Assembly: GCA_050259615.1 (NCBI GenBank)
Contig: JBLNAZ010000126.1
Span: 1-8,945 of the forward strand
Origin: JAAXKN01 sp050259615
GTDB lineage: Bacteria > Bacteroidota > Ignavibacteria > Ignavibacteriales > SURF-24
Direction: 5' to 3'
DNA: 8,945 nucleotides
A program made the position numbers and the translations under genes. Positions within the stretch are counted from its first letter, which is position 1. The number at the start of each line of letters is the position of its first letter. Of the stretch, positions 1 to 6,174 are shown piece by piece. Under the pieces are notes generated by a model that had not been told where the DNA came from, ran no database searches, and saw nothing but the letters and a program-made list of their open reading frames with translations.

Positions 1-60
1 ATTTCATTTATCAGAATGCATTTATTGAAAGTAGACTCAGCAGTAAAAGAAGAAGCATAA
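1..60 (+). CDS. Possible C-terminal end of a gene cut by the window edge
   Basis: Frame 1 is open from the first base to a TAA at 58-60 and would encode 19 residues ending VDSAVKEEA, a charged tail that looks like a normal protein C-terminus. Frame 3 is also open, from base 3 to a TAG at 96-98 (ending DRIFYRTIL), so the sequence alone does not say which frame, if either, is the real tail. No family can be named from so little. The adjacent region 61-170 is AT-rich and shows no further gene. Confidence 0.3.
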   Translation: MSFIRMHLLKVDSAVKEEA

Positions 61-170
61 AGACATTGGACCGTATATTTTATCGGACAATTTTGTAGCC
101 TGTAAGAGACACATTCTTCAGTCTTCCTCAAAGTAATGCTAATTTTACAGGCTTTCTCTCTCTGGCACAG

Positions 171-199
171 ATGTTGGCTCATACTATATGAGCCAACAT
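171..199 (+). promoter_or_regulatory. Perfect 13-bp inverted repeat (hairpin) in the leader of the small secreted protein gene
   Basis: The arms at 171-183 (ATGTTGGCTCATA) and 187-199 (TATGAGCCAACAT) are exact reverse complements separated by the three bases CTA. The hairpin ends 38 bases before the ATG at 238. Neither strand has a T-run after it, so it is not a standard intrinsic terminator. It could be an operator dyad, an mRNA-stabilising 5' structure, or an atypical terminator of the upstream gene. The bases CAACATT in its 3' arm (194-200) recur at 219-225, just before the ribosome binding site. The hairpin is read directly from sequence; its role is inference. Confidence 0.75.
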
Positions 200-226
200 T
201 CCCGGATGGCTGTACCTGCAACATTT

Positions 227-231
227 GGAGG
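227..231 (+). promoter_or_regulatory. Strong Shine-Dalgarno site fixing the start at 238
   Basis: GGAGG lies six bases before the ATG at 238-240, the best ribosome binding site in the window. It places the start where a signal peptide begins. The in-frame ATG at 136 has no such site, and its extra 34 residues would be encoded partly by the hairpin at 171-199. Confidence 0.8.
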
Positions 232-237
232 GAGAAA

Positions 238-729
238 ATGAATTTACCTGAAAAACTGTACCTTGCAGCTGCCTTATTACTTGGCCTGCTGGCAGCGACT
301 GCCTATTCCCAGGATGCCAATTCTGAATCCATTCCTAAGATTACAGTTCATTTTGCAGAAAGTCATTTTATACAGGAAGTTTATGATTATATATCCCCAA
401 CCTATACCACAGAGCACGTCGTATCTCATGTCCAGCCCGCTTTGAGATTTGACGGCTATCTTTACAGAGTTAAATTTGCAATAATTTTGGATGGTGAAAA
501 TTCCCTGTGGAATAAACCTCTTCAGGTCCTGTTCACATTTGAAAACGGAAATACACAAACGGCAATTATCAATGAAGAGATGCATCCGCTTTATCCCAAT
601 ATATTCTACGATTTCAGTCTTTATCTTAAGGCGTATGTGAAAGGATGGGTAAGAATAGACTTAATCCCAACCAGCAGAATAAGTGAAGAAGGCTTCAGGT
701 TTTACGGCACTTCGTTTAGCCTGAGATGA
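238..729 (+). CDS. Small secreted protein of unknown function
   Basis: I do not recognise this family. The 163-residue product begins with a clear signal peptide: positively charged start, hydrophobic core LYLAAALLLGLLAATAYS at about residues 7-24, and likely cleavage before QDAN. The mature part of about 139 residues has no cysteine and no further membrane segment. It alternates hydrophobic and polar residues in the way of a beta-rich domain (for example RVKFAIILDG, LQVLFTFENG, GWVRIDLIP), so a small beta-sandwich in the periplasm or outside the cell is a reasonable guess. The frame is open upstream to an ATG at 136, but the strong Shine-Dalgarno site and the signal peptide choose 238. A barrel protein follows 132 bases downstream on the same strand. 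The long leader with a perfect hairpin suggests post-transcriptional or operator control. Confidence 0.75.
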   Translation: MNLPEKLYLAAALLLGLLAATAYSQDANSESIPKITVHFAESHFIQEVYDYISPTYTTEHVVSHVQPALRFDGYLYRVKFAIILDGENSLWNKPLQVLFTFENGNTQTAIINEEMHPLYPNIFYDFSLYLKAYVKGWVRIDLIPTSRISEEGFRFYGTSFSLR

Positions 730-861
730 TGAAAAAATTTTTAGGAATAGTTTCTTTTTTGTAAATTGGTTAGCTTTAAAAAATGTACCTTATAAGATCC
801 GGCAATAACCTGTTAATAGTTTTCTTAAATAAATTATTCTTTAACATTACAGGATTTATCA

Positions 862-1593
862 ATGAAAATTTCGCTATTTGCCATCGTACTTTTCATTGCA
901 TTCACAGCTCAGCAGATGAATGCCCAAACACAAACCTCATCTCCTGAGAATTTGTCGGACAGCTCGCGTGCTCTCCAGTTCCAGATCGCAAATAATTTTC
1001 AGCTCACTTCCTTTCAGGGCACAGTTTTTTCCTACATGCATCACATCAATAAAGAAGCAGCACTAAGATTCGGCTTAAGCATCTCTGTGGGGGGCACTAA
1101 TTCAGACAATACACATGATGGGTTTTCTACTATTGGCGACTCTTTATTTCAGCGCTCTCTGGGGAATTCTGACACTAAAAACCATTCATTTCAACTAAGC
1201 GCACAACTCATCCGGTATTTTAATCCCGGCGGAAAACTTCTGCTCTATGGCGGGGCGGGTCCGTTTTTACTTTATGACTATGGTTATACTAAAAGTGAGT
1301 CAGTTGAAAAAATATCTTATCAGGGGCTGCTAAATCCTCCACGCACGACTTCCACTGAAAGTAAAAACCGTGGCTGGTCACCAGGAATTATGGGAGTCTT
1401 CGGAGTTGAGTGGTTCGCGGCACAAGGTATCTCCTTAATGGCAGAATATGGTCTGCAGGCCAGTTACAAGTGGGGGAAAAGCGAAAGTAAGTCCGTCGCA
1501 TATTCAGATATTACGACGTCAAATTCCAAGCAAGAGGGCTGGAACCTGGGTGCAAGCAGAGTAAAATTCGGCCTGAGTTTGTATTTTCAATAA
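862..1593 (+). CDS. Outer-membrane beta-barrel protein (OmpW/OprF-like small porin family)
   Basis: The 243-residue product starts with a signal peptide (MKISLFAIVLFIAFTAQQMNAQ, cleavage likely before or after the Q). About 220 residues of alternating amphipathic strands and Gly/Ser/Asn-rich turns follow. Paired strands are visible around LQFQIANNFQLTSFQGTVF and AALRFGLSISVGG, in LLLYGGAGPFLLYDYGY, and in WSPGIMGVFGVEWF and ISLMAEYGLQASYKWG. The protein ends VKFGLSLYFQ; an aromatic residue near the terminus of the last strand is the usual signal for outer-membrane insertion by the BAM complex. Size and pattern fit the eight-stranded barrel proteins common in Bacteroidetes-group genomes, which are mostly structural or adhesive and rarely have a known ligand. 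The extracellular-loop segments (about residues 82-110 and 145-170) are rich in Ser, Thr and Asn. The ribosome binding site is weak (AGGA, 8 bases upstream). Class is fairly sure; specific role unknown. Confidence 0.8.
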   Translation: MKISLFAIVLFIAFTAQQMNAQTQTSSPENLSDSSRALQFQIANNFQLTSFQGTVFSYMHHINKEAALRFGLSISVGGTNSDNTHDGFSTIGDSLFQRSLGNSDTKNHSFQLSAQLIRYFNPGGKLLLYGGAGPFLLYDYGYTKSESVEKISYQGLLNPPRTTSTESKNRGWSPGIMGVFGVEWFAAQGISLMAEYGLQASYKWGKSESKSVAYSDITTSNSKQEGWNLGASRVKFGLSLYFQ

Positions 1594-1616
1594 GATATTT
1601 TATTACGAAGGAAGTT

Positions 1617-1643
1617 CTGAGGCAGACGTATGATCTGCCTCAG
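1617..1643. terminator. Perfect 10-bp hairpin between convergent genes, probable bidirectional transcription end
   Basis: CTGAGGCAGA (1617-1626) and TCTGCCTCAG (1634-1643) are exact reverse complements with a seven-base loop. The hairpin lies between the stop codons of the barrel gene (1593) and the EamA transporter gene (1651), so a terminator is expected here. The A-run is on the wrong side for a textbook intrinsic terminator: seven A follow the hairpin on the plus strand, so on the minus strand the seven U precede it. Assignment therefore rests on position and stem quality rather than on a U-tract. Confidence 0.6.
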
Positions 1644-1650
1644 AAAAAAA

Positions 1651-2526
1651 TCATCCTGCTATTACAAAAAGCCCTGCAATAATTATAACAGTAGCAGCCG
1701 CCCTTAAAAGGAGGCTGCTTTCCTTAAATAACCTTCCTCCTATTACAACTGCAATAAAGACAGATATTCTCTTTACAGCCAGAACAAGAGCCACAGAGGC
1801 ACTCTTTACAGCCAGAATTTCAGTGTACCTGTAAACAATTGTAAGAAGAGCTATCAATACGATCCATTTCCATACGGAAGCGTCCATGGACCTGATAATA
1901 TGAAGGGGCCTCCTTTTTATGAGAAGTGTTATTACCAGGAAATTAAAAGCCATAAAGAGCTGCTGGAAACCCATAAAGGCTTCAGGCATCAGCTTATAGC
2001 GTCCAAGGAGCCAGCGGTCAACAATTGATGTGGCCGTAAAAAGAAGAAGTGCTCCAAGCACATAGTGATGCTTCTTCGATTTTATTATTGTAATAAAAGG
2101 ATCAAATATTTTCTGTCCCGGCCTGGTTTCAATCAGATACGTACCAATAAAAAGAAGAACAACTCCGCCTGTTTCAGTAAGAGAAAGCTGATCCTTAAGA
2201 ATAATAAAGGCAAATATTGCAACAAGTCCCGGTGTTAAGGCCAGCAGTGGAAGAGCCTTGCTGATTTCAAGGTTCTTCAGTGCAAGCATTACAAGAAAGA
2301 ATGCCAGCGTACCGGGTATAGTCTTCAAAAACAGGATCAGAAGGTTAACTGGCTCAAGTGTATTAAAGTTTGTAAGCAGTATAAATGGAATAGAAAACAA
2401 TAAACTTACAAGCGAAACTAAAAACGAGAACTCGAGTCCTTCTATCTTAAATAGCACCTTCTTCTGTGAAATAGCAGCCATGGCAGAAAATACTGCCGAA
2501 ATAAAAGCCAATAAAAACCAGTTCAT
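1651..2526 (-). CDS. EamA/DMT-superfamily transporter, ten membrane helices
   Basis: The 291-residue product is almost entirely hydrophobic helices in two similar halves (about residues 1-133 and 154-290), joined by a basic cytoplasmic linker (about 134-153, with SKKHH). This is the usual size and layout of drug/metabolite transporters of the EamA type. Each half closes with the family pattern: residues 87-133 run EISKALPLLALTPG, an acidic loop KDQLSLTETGG, then a glycine-containing helix ending GTYLIETRP. Residues 238-290 repeat it as AVKSASVALVLAVKR then GGRLFKES then the last helix. EamA proteins move amino acids, metabolites or drugs, usually outward, and the substrate cannot be read from sequence. 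The gene starts 33 bases after the receptor's stop on the same strand, so co-transcription is likely. Its start has AGGA four bases upstream. No promoter of its own is apparent in the short gap. Confidence 0.85.
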   Translation of the reverse strand: MNWFLLAFISAVFSAMAAISQKKVLFKIEGLEFSFLVSLVSLLFSIPFILLTNFNTLEPVNLLILFLKTIPGTLAFFLVMLALKNLEISKALPLLALTPGLVAIFAFIILKDQLSLTETGGVVLLFIGTYLIETRPGQKIFDPFITIIKSKKHHYVLGALLLFTATSIVDRWLLGRYKLMPEAFMGFQQLFMAFNFLVITLLIKRRPLHIIRSMDASVWKWIVLIALLTIVYRYTEILAVKSASVALVLAVKRISVFIAVVIGGRLFKESSLLLRAAATVIIIAGLFVIAG

Positions 2527-2559
2527 TATATCCTAAAAAGCTTATTGATTTATAAATGC

Positions 2560-4938
2560 CTACCAGTTAAAATTCATTTTCAGGAAGAAGTTTCTTCCAG
2601 GTTCAATATTCAGCAGGCCGCGGTTTGAGGCCAGGTGATTCCTGTAAACTTTGTCCGTAATGTTTTCAATTCCGGCAGAGGCCGAAAGGCTGCTGCTGCC
2701 TATCTTAATCGGAGCAGAATTCAGATACAGGTCAAAAACGGCGTAGCCCGGAGTCTTCATCTCCCCCTGTGCAGTATTGTTCTGCTCTGAGAAGAGAGCT
2801 GCCGACAGATCCGCATTTGCATATTCCATCAAAGGCGCCCTGAAACCAACTTTTCCGTTTAAGGGCGGCATCAGAGGCAGATAAAGATTTTTTTCTATAT
2901 CCTTTCCCGAGACGTACGATGCAATCATGTAGCAAACGCAGCTGCCAGCCAGGTTATAATCCGCCTTGAAATCGAAGCCGTAGAGTCTTGCCTTTCCGAC
3001 GTTCGAGCTTACAAAAGCTGATCTGCCTTCGTAAGTGGAAGGCTTGTCAACAACCATATTACTCAGGTTGTTTAAGAAAACATCGAAGTCAACGGATAAA
3101 ACTTCGTTAAATATTCTCACCCCGGCGTCATAACTGAACCCGTCTTCAGGCTTAAGATTGGGATCGCCCAGGTAGATTACGCTTCCCTGGTCTATATACT
3201 TAAATCTTTCCTCAAGAGAAGGAGCCCTGAATGAGCGGGCAAAATTAATGTTAAAATTTACTCCCTGAACAATAGAATAAAGCAGGTCCACATTACCGCT
3301 CCAGGAATAATTATTGGCCTTGCCTGCAAGCCAGTACGGAGTGCTGGCAGGAGCATTATTTCTTACGCCGTTTACAATTGTATAAACAGGATTGCTCACG
3401 CTGTTGTTAGAAATATTGATCTGGTCGAATCTACCTCCCAGCGTCATTTTCAGCTTATCTTTAATTACCTTAATCTCATCCTGGGCATAAAATCCCAGGC
3501 TGCGGAAGCGTGATTCGGGAAGAGGTCTTTCGCCTACAATCTGGCTTGTAGTCTTGACAACCGAATCACCCTTAGCATTATATGCTGCTATTTCAAGTGC
3601 TCTTTCGCGCCTGCTGTCGAGCTCTCTTTGCCAGGCATCGATGCCGGCAATAAGGTAGTTGTTTTCACCCAGCGACCAGTCTGTCTGAAGCTGAAGGCCG
3701 TTTGTATAATGCCTTGCATTGGGAGTAATTTTCAGCACGCTTGTTTTCTTTGCCGGCTGTCCGTTCTGAGCGGGAGTTTTAGTTACAGTGTTCGGAATGT
3801 TTTCCACATTCCTGAAAATAAACTGATAAAAGTATTTTGCCGAGAGTTTCAGGAAACTCCTGGAAATATTTTTCAGGTTGTATTCAGCGCTGAAGAGATT
3901 TCTTTCTTCAGTGGGATATCTTACAACGGCATTTGAAGGGAACAGGCTGCCTCCGCCGGGTATACCCACATTAGAAGCGTAAAACCTCTGGTAGTTAACC
4001 TTTATTTCGTTATTATTTAAAGGTTTAATTCCGAAATCGGCAGAAAAACTGTTATCCTTAAACTGGCTGTTATTTAAGGTGCCCCTTGGAGTTTTTATAT
4101 TGTCTGCATTTCTTAATGAACCGCTTGCGTGTGCAAACCATGTTGAGGAGCCGGCACTTAAAGACATATTTCCAAAGCCGCTATTGTTAACAGAATTGTA
4201 ACCGCTTCCAAGTGTCCCGCCGACTGTAAAGCTGTCGCTGTACTGGCCGCTTTTGGAAATTATATTTACAATTCCGCCAAGGGCACCCGTTCCATAAAGG
4301 GAAGATGCGGCGCCTTTAATAACCTCAATTCTTTCAATATTGTTTACATCGATTAAAGACAGTCCAGCCGAGATGTCGGTAGCAGTTTCAATCCTGTTTC
4401 CGTCTATTAAGGTTACAATGCCTGATCGGCTTAAGCCTCTTATGTTTACTGTTGTGCCCCAGACTCCATCCCTTTGAAGTGCAATTCCGGGCTTATTCTT
4501 AAGCAGATCGGATACTGAAACCGCAGATTGTTTTTCAATATCACCTACAGTCACTACTTCTATGGGAAGAGGGATCTCGCTGATATTTTCCTCATATCTG
4601 GTGCTGGTTACGAGTATATCGTTCAGAATTACGGGCACTAGCCTCACTTCCAGAGCTACTTCCTTTTTATCAGCATGCAAATCCAGGTTTACCGTATTTG
4701 CAGTATAGCCTGTGCGTGAGAATGTCAGCGAATATTTCCCTGCCGGTATATTACTAATTGTAAAGCTGCCCAAACTATCTGTTTCCGTATTAAAATGATT
4801 CTCAGAAAGAATTACATTTGCTTCAGAAATGGCCTGGCCGGAATAGATGTCACTGACGGATCCTTTAACCGTATAATTCTGCGGCCAGGATACTGCAGTA
4901 AAAGTCAAAAAAACAAAAAACAGTACAAGATATTTCAA
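2560..4938 (-). CDS. TonB-dependent outer-membrane receptor with N-terminal carboxypeptidase-regulatory-like domain
   Basis: From the TTG at 4938 the product has 792 residues. A signal peptide covers about 1-20 (KYLVLFFVFLTFTAVSWPQ). A carboxypeptidase-regulatory-like domain covers about 22-102, with the typical GSFTISNIPAGKYSLTFSRTGY stretch. A TonB-box-like segment lies at about 106-113 (NDILVTST). The plug domain covers about 118-230, with VNIRGL and IEVIKGAASSLYGTGALGGIVNI. A 22-strand barrel fills the rest and ends FNW, an aromatic terminus typical of outer-membrane barrels. FRAP at 570-573 and DPNL at 592-595 resemble the FRAP/NPNL region described in heme receptors, but no histidine lies between them, so a heme call is not supported. 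Such receptors import scarce ligands (metal chelates, vitamins, sugars) using energy from TonB-ExbB-ExbD. An EamA transporter gene follows 33 bases downstream. The only cysteines are C667 and C669. Confidence 0.93.
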   Translation of the reverse strand: MKYLVLFFVFLTFTAVSWPQNYTVKGSVSDIYSGQAISEANVILSENHFNTETDSLGSFTISNIPAGKYSLTFSRTGYTANTVNLDLHADKKEVALEVRLVPVILNDILVTSTRYEENISEIPLPIEVVTVGDIEKQSAVSVSDLLKNKPGIALQRDGVWGTTVNIRGLSRSGIVTLIDGNRIETATDISAGLSLIDVNNIERIEVIKGAASSLYGTGALGGIVNIISKSGQYSDSFTVGGTLGSGYNSVNNSGFGNMSLSAGSSTWFAHASGSLRNADNIKTPRGTLNNSQFKDNSFSADFGIKPLNNNEIKVNYQRFYASNVGIPGGGSLFPSNAVVRYPTEERNLFSAEYNLKNISRSFLKLSAKYFYQFIFRNVENIPNTVTKTPAQNGQPAKKTSVLKITPNARHYTNGLQLQTDWSLGENNYLIAGIDAWQRELDSRRERALEIAAYNAKGDSVVKTTSQIVGERPLPESRFRSLGFYAQDEIKVIKDKLKMTLGGRFDQINISNNSVSNPVYTIVNGVRNNAPASTPYWLAGKANNYSWSGNVDLLYSIVQGVNFNINFARSFRAPSLEERFKYIDQGSVIYLGDPNLKPEDGFSYDAGVRIFNEVLSVDFDVFLNNLSNMVVDKPSTYEGRSAFVSSNVGKARLYGFDFKADYNLAGSCVCYMIASYVSGKDIEKNLYLPLMPPLNGKVGFRAPLMEYANADLSAALFSEQNNTAQGEMKTPGYAVFDLYLNSAPIKIGSSSLSASAGIENITDKVYRNHLASNRGLLNIEPGRNFFLKMNFNW

Positions 4939-4945
4939 TTTATTT

Positions 4946-4951
4946 CCCCTT
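4946..4951 (-). promoter_or_regulatory. Shine-Dalgarno site choosing the TTG start at 4938
   Basis: On the minus strand AAGGGG is followed by seven bases (AAATAAA) and then TTG (4936-4938), which begins a standard signal peptide. The frame is open to another TTG at 4978-4980. That upstream start has no Shine-Dalgarno match, would add 14 residues before the signal peptide, and would overlap the dyad at 4979-4998. There is no ATG candidate in frame between the two. Confidence 0.7.
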
Positions 4952-4978
4952 AATTTTTTCCCCAAATATGCATAACCC

Positions 4979-4998
4979 AAAGAACGGCAATGTTCTTT
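4979..4998 (-). promoter_or_regulatory. 20-bp dyad upstream of the TonB receptor, possible operator
   Basis: AAAGAAC (4979-4985) and GTTCTTT (4992-4998) are exact reverse complements around six bases, GGCAAT. The dyad lies 41-60 bases upstream of the receptor's TTG start. That is the right place for an operator or a leader hairpin controlling the receptor/transporter pair. It does not match a Fur box, and its spacing (GAAC-N6-GTTC) differs from the Gram-positive LexA box (GAAC-N4-GTTC). The repeat is seen directly; the regulator is unknown. Confidence 0.45.
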
Positions 4999-5080
4999 TA
5001 AGGTTAAATTCCGGATATAAACTTACGAAATTAATAATTAAATATGGAAAGTCTGACCGGACATTTACCAGGTCTGGCAA

Positions 5081-6043
5081 TTAAAGAGGAATTGAGAAGC
5101 TGAAATTGGGAATGACCTGCCTTGACGGATTTACTCCAGCCCCGGCAGGTGCTTTATTTTCAAACTGGCTGCGGTAAAACTTGCCCACAGTTGAACCTAT
5201 TGCATAGGACATAAACGCAGCAGCTGCTGCATCAGAAAACCAGTGCATTCCTCCCCTGTTAAGCGAGGAAACGGCAAATATCATATAAGCCGTATACCCG
5301 TAGCCCATAATTTTAAGCCAGGTTTTATCGGGATAGAAGCTTGTTAAAGCCGAAACCACAGCCATCGTTGAAGAGGTATGCCCCGAAGGCCAGCCCCAGA
5401 ATATACCCCCGCGCCAGAAGCCGAAGCGGAACTGCTTGCTTAAAGATTCCATATCACTTTCTTCCCTCCAGTTGGGGTGTGGCCTTCCGGTAAGTGCCTT
5501 AAGAAGGGAATTATATGCAAATGCCAGCACCGTGGACTGCAGAACTGCAAAAGATGCTGCAACGGCTTCCTGGTCCTTATTCAGCTTTCCATGCGCATAG
5601 AGCGCTCCCCCGACTACAAACGGGAAATACTGTGCAAAACGGATAACCGGGCGGCCTGCATCTCCGTAGTCGGGATGCTCATTAAAATACTTAAAAACAT
5701 AGTAGTCACTTCCGCTTGAAACAAGCAGGGCCGTTGAAGCTATTCCCGCTAAATGCAGATACAGGTTATTCCCCTTAAAGCTGTTTATAATGTTATCTCC
5801 AAGACCGCTGTATATTCTTATGTCAGGATCAGATGAATTTACGGAAGATGTGGAAAGTGAAACTGTACGACTGGAGCCAGGCTGAGCAAAACTTATTGCA
5901 GATGAGGAATTAGTCTGCCAGAAGGAACTGGTTCTCTTAAAAACCGGCGAAATGCTGCCGGCATCCTGGGCATATATGGCAGATGTTCCCCAGCTGAGGA
6001 ACAGCAATATTGAGACGGTTCTATTTATAACGCTTCTTCTCAT
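5081..6043 (-). CDS. PAP2-superfamily phosphatase with signal peptide and divergent active-site motifs
   Basis: The 320-residue product has a signal peptide (about 1-25, ending AIYAQ) and a Ser-rich linker (about 30-75). About five or six hydrophobic segments then carry the acid-phosphatase motifs. Motif 2 is intact (PSGH 219-222), as are the motif 3 histidine and aspartate (H267, D271) and the motif 1 lysine (K182). The arginine of motif 1 (K-x6-R-P) is H189 and the arginine of motif 3 (S-R-x5-H) is L261; R187 and R263 stand two positions away from each. PAP2 enzymes dephosphorylate lipid phosphates such as undecaprenyl-diphosphate, phosphatidate or lipid A, with the active site on the periplasmic side. 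The fold call is firm, but activity and substrate are uncertain. The tail ends in a strand-like FSFSIPL. No good Shine-Dalgarno site precedes the ATG at 6043. The gene is divergent from the methyltransferase and 100 bases upstream of the receptor's longest frame. Confidence 0.85.
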   Translation of the reverse strand: MRRSVINRTVSILLFLSWGTSAIYAQDAGSISPVFKRTSSFWQTNSSSAISFAQPGSSRTVSLSTSSVNSSDPDIRIYSGLGDNIINSFKGNNLYLHLAGIASTALLVSSGSDYYVFKYFNEHPDYGDAGRPVIRFAQYFPFVVGGALYAHGKLNKDQEAVAASFAVLQSTVLAFAYNSLLKALTGRPHPNWREESDMESLSKQFRFGFWRGGIFWGWPSGHTSSTMAVVSALTSFYPDKTWLKIMGYGYTAYMIFAVSSLNRGGMHWFSDAAAAAFMSYAIGSTVGKFYRSQFENKAPAGAGVNPSRQVIPNFSFSIPL

Positions 6044-6174
6044 GCGGTAAATATAATGCTTTAGCGGTGCCCCGTCAAGAAGCCCTTAAGAAAACTCCTT
6101 TTAGCATTAATTATTCTTAAAATTTTCCGGATTTTTAATAAATTAACGCATTATAAAATATTTTTCAAAGTAAA
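6044..6174. promoter_or_regulatory. Divergent promoter region between the PAP2 and methyltransferase genes
   Basis: These 131 bases separate two genes transcribed outward, so both promoters must lie here or just inside the genes. The half next to the methyltransferase (about 6108-6174) is very AT-rich. A 7-bp inverted repeat, TAATGCT at 6054-6060 and AGCATTA at 6103-6109, brackets a 42-base centre. I could not fix a -35/-10 or a Bacteroidetes-type TTTG / TAnnTTTG pair with confidence. Confidence 0.4.

Noticed and set aside
136..237. Start of the secreted protein gene at ATG 136
   Set aside because: It lacks a ribosome binding site, would translate through the perfect hairpin, and would bury the signal peptide behind 34 residues. 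ATG 238 has GGAGG and a proper signal peptide.
277..585. Minus-strand open frame of about 100 codons inside the secreted protein gene
   Set aside because: It lies antisense to a better-supported gene, has no plausible start site context, and its translation resembles no protein domain.
3628..3936. Plus-strand open frame of about 100 codons inside the receptor gene
   Set aside because: It is a shadow of the receptor reading frame, with cysteine-rich low-sense translation and no start signals.
5057..5077. Possible terminator hairpin after the PAP2 gene
   Set aside because: Only six base pairs including a G-T wobble, and no T-run follows on the minus strand. Too weak to annotate.
5477..5719. 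Plus-strand open frame of about 80 codons inside the PAP2 gene
   Set aside because: It is antisense to conserved PAP2 motifs, which fix the real frame.
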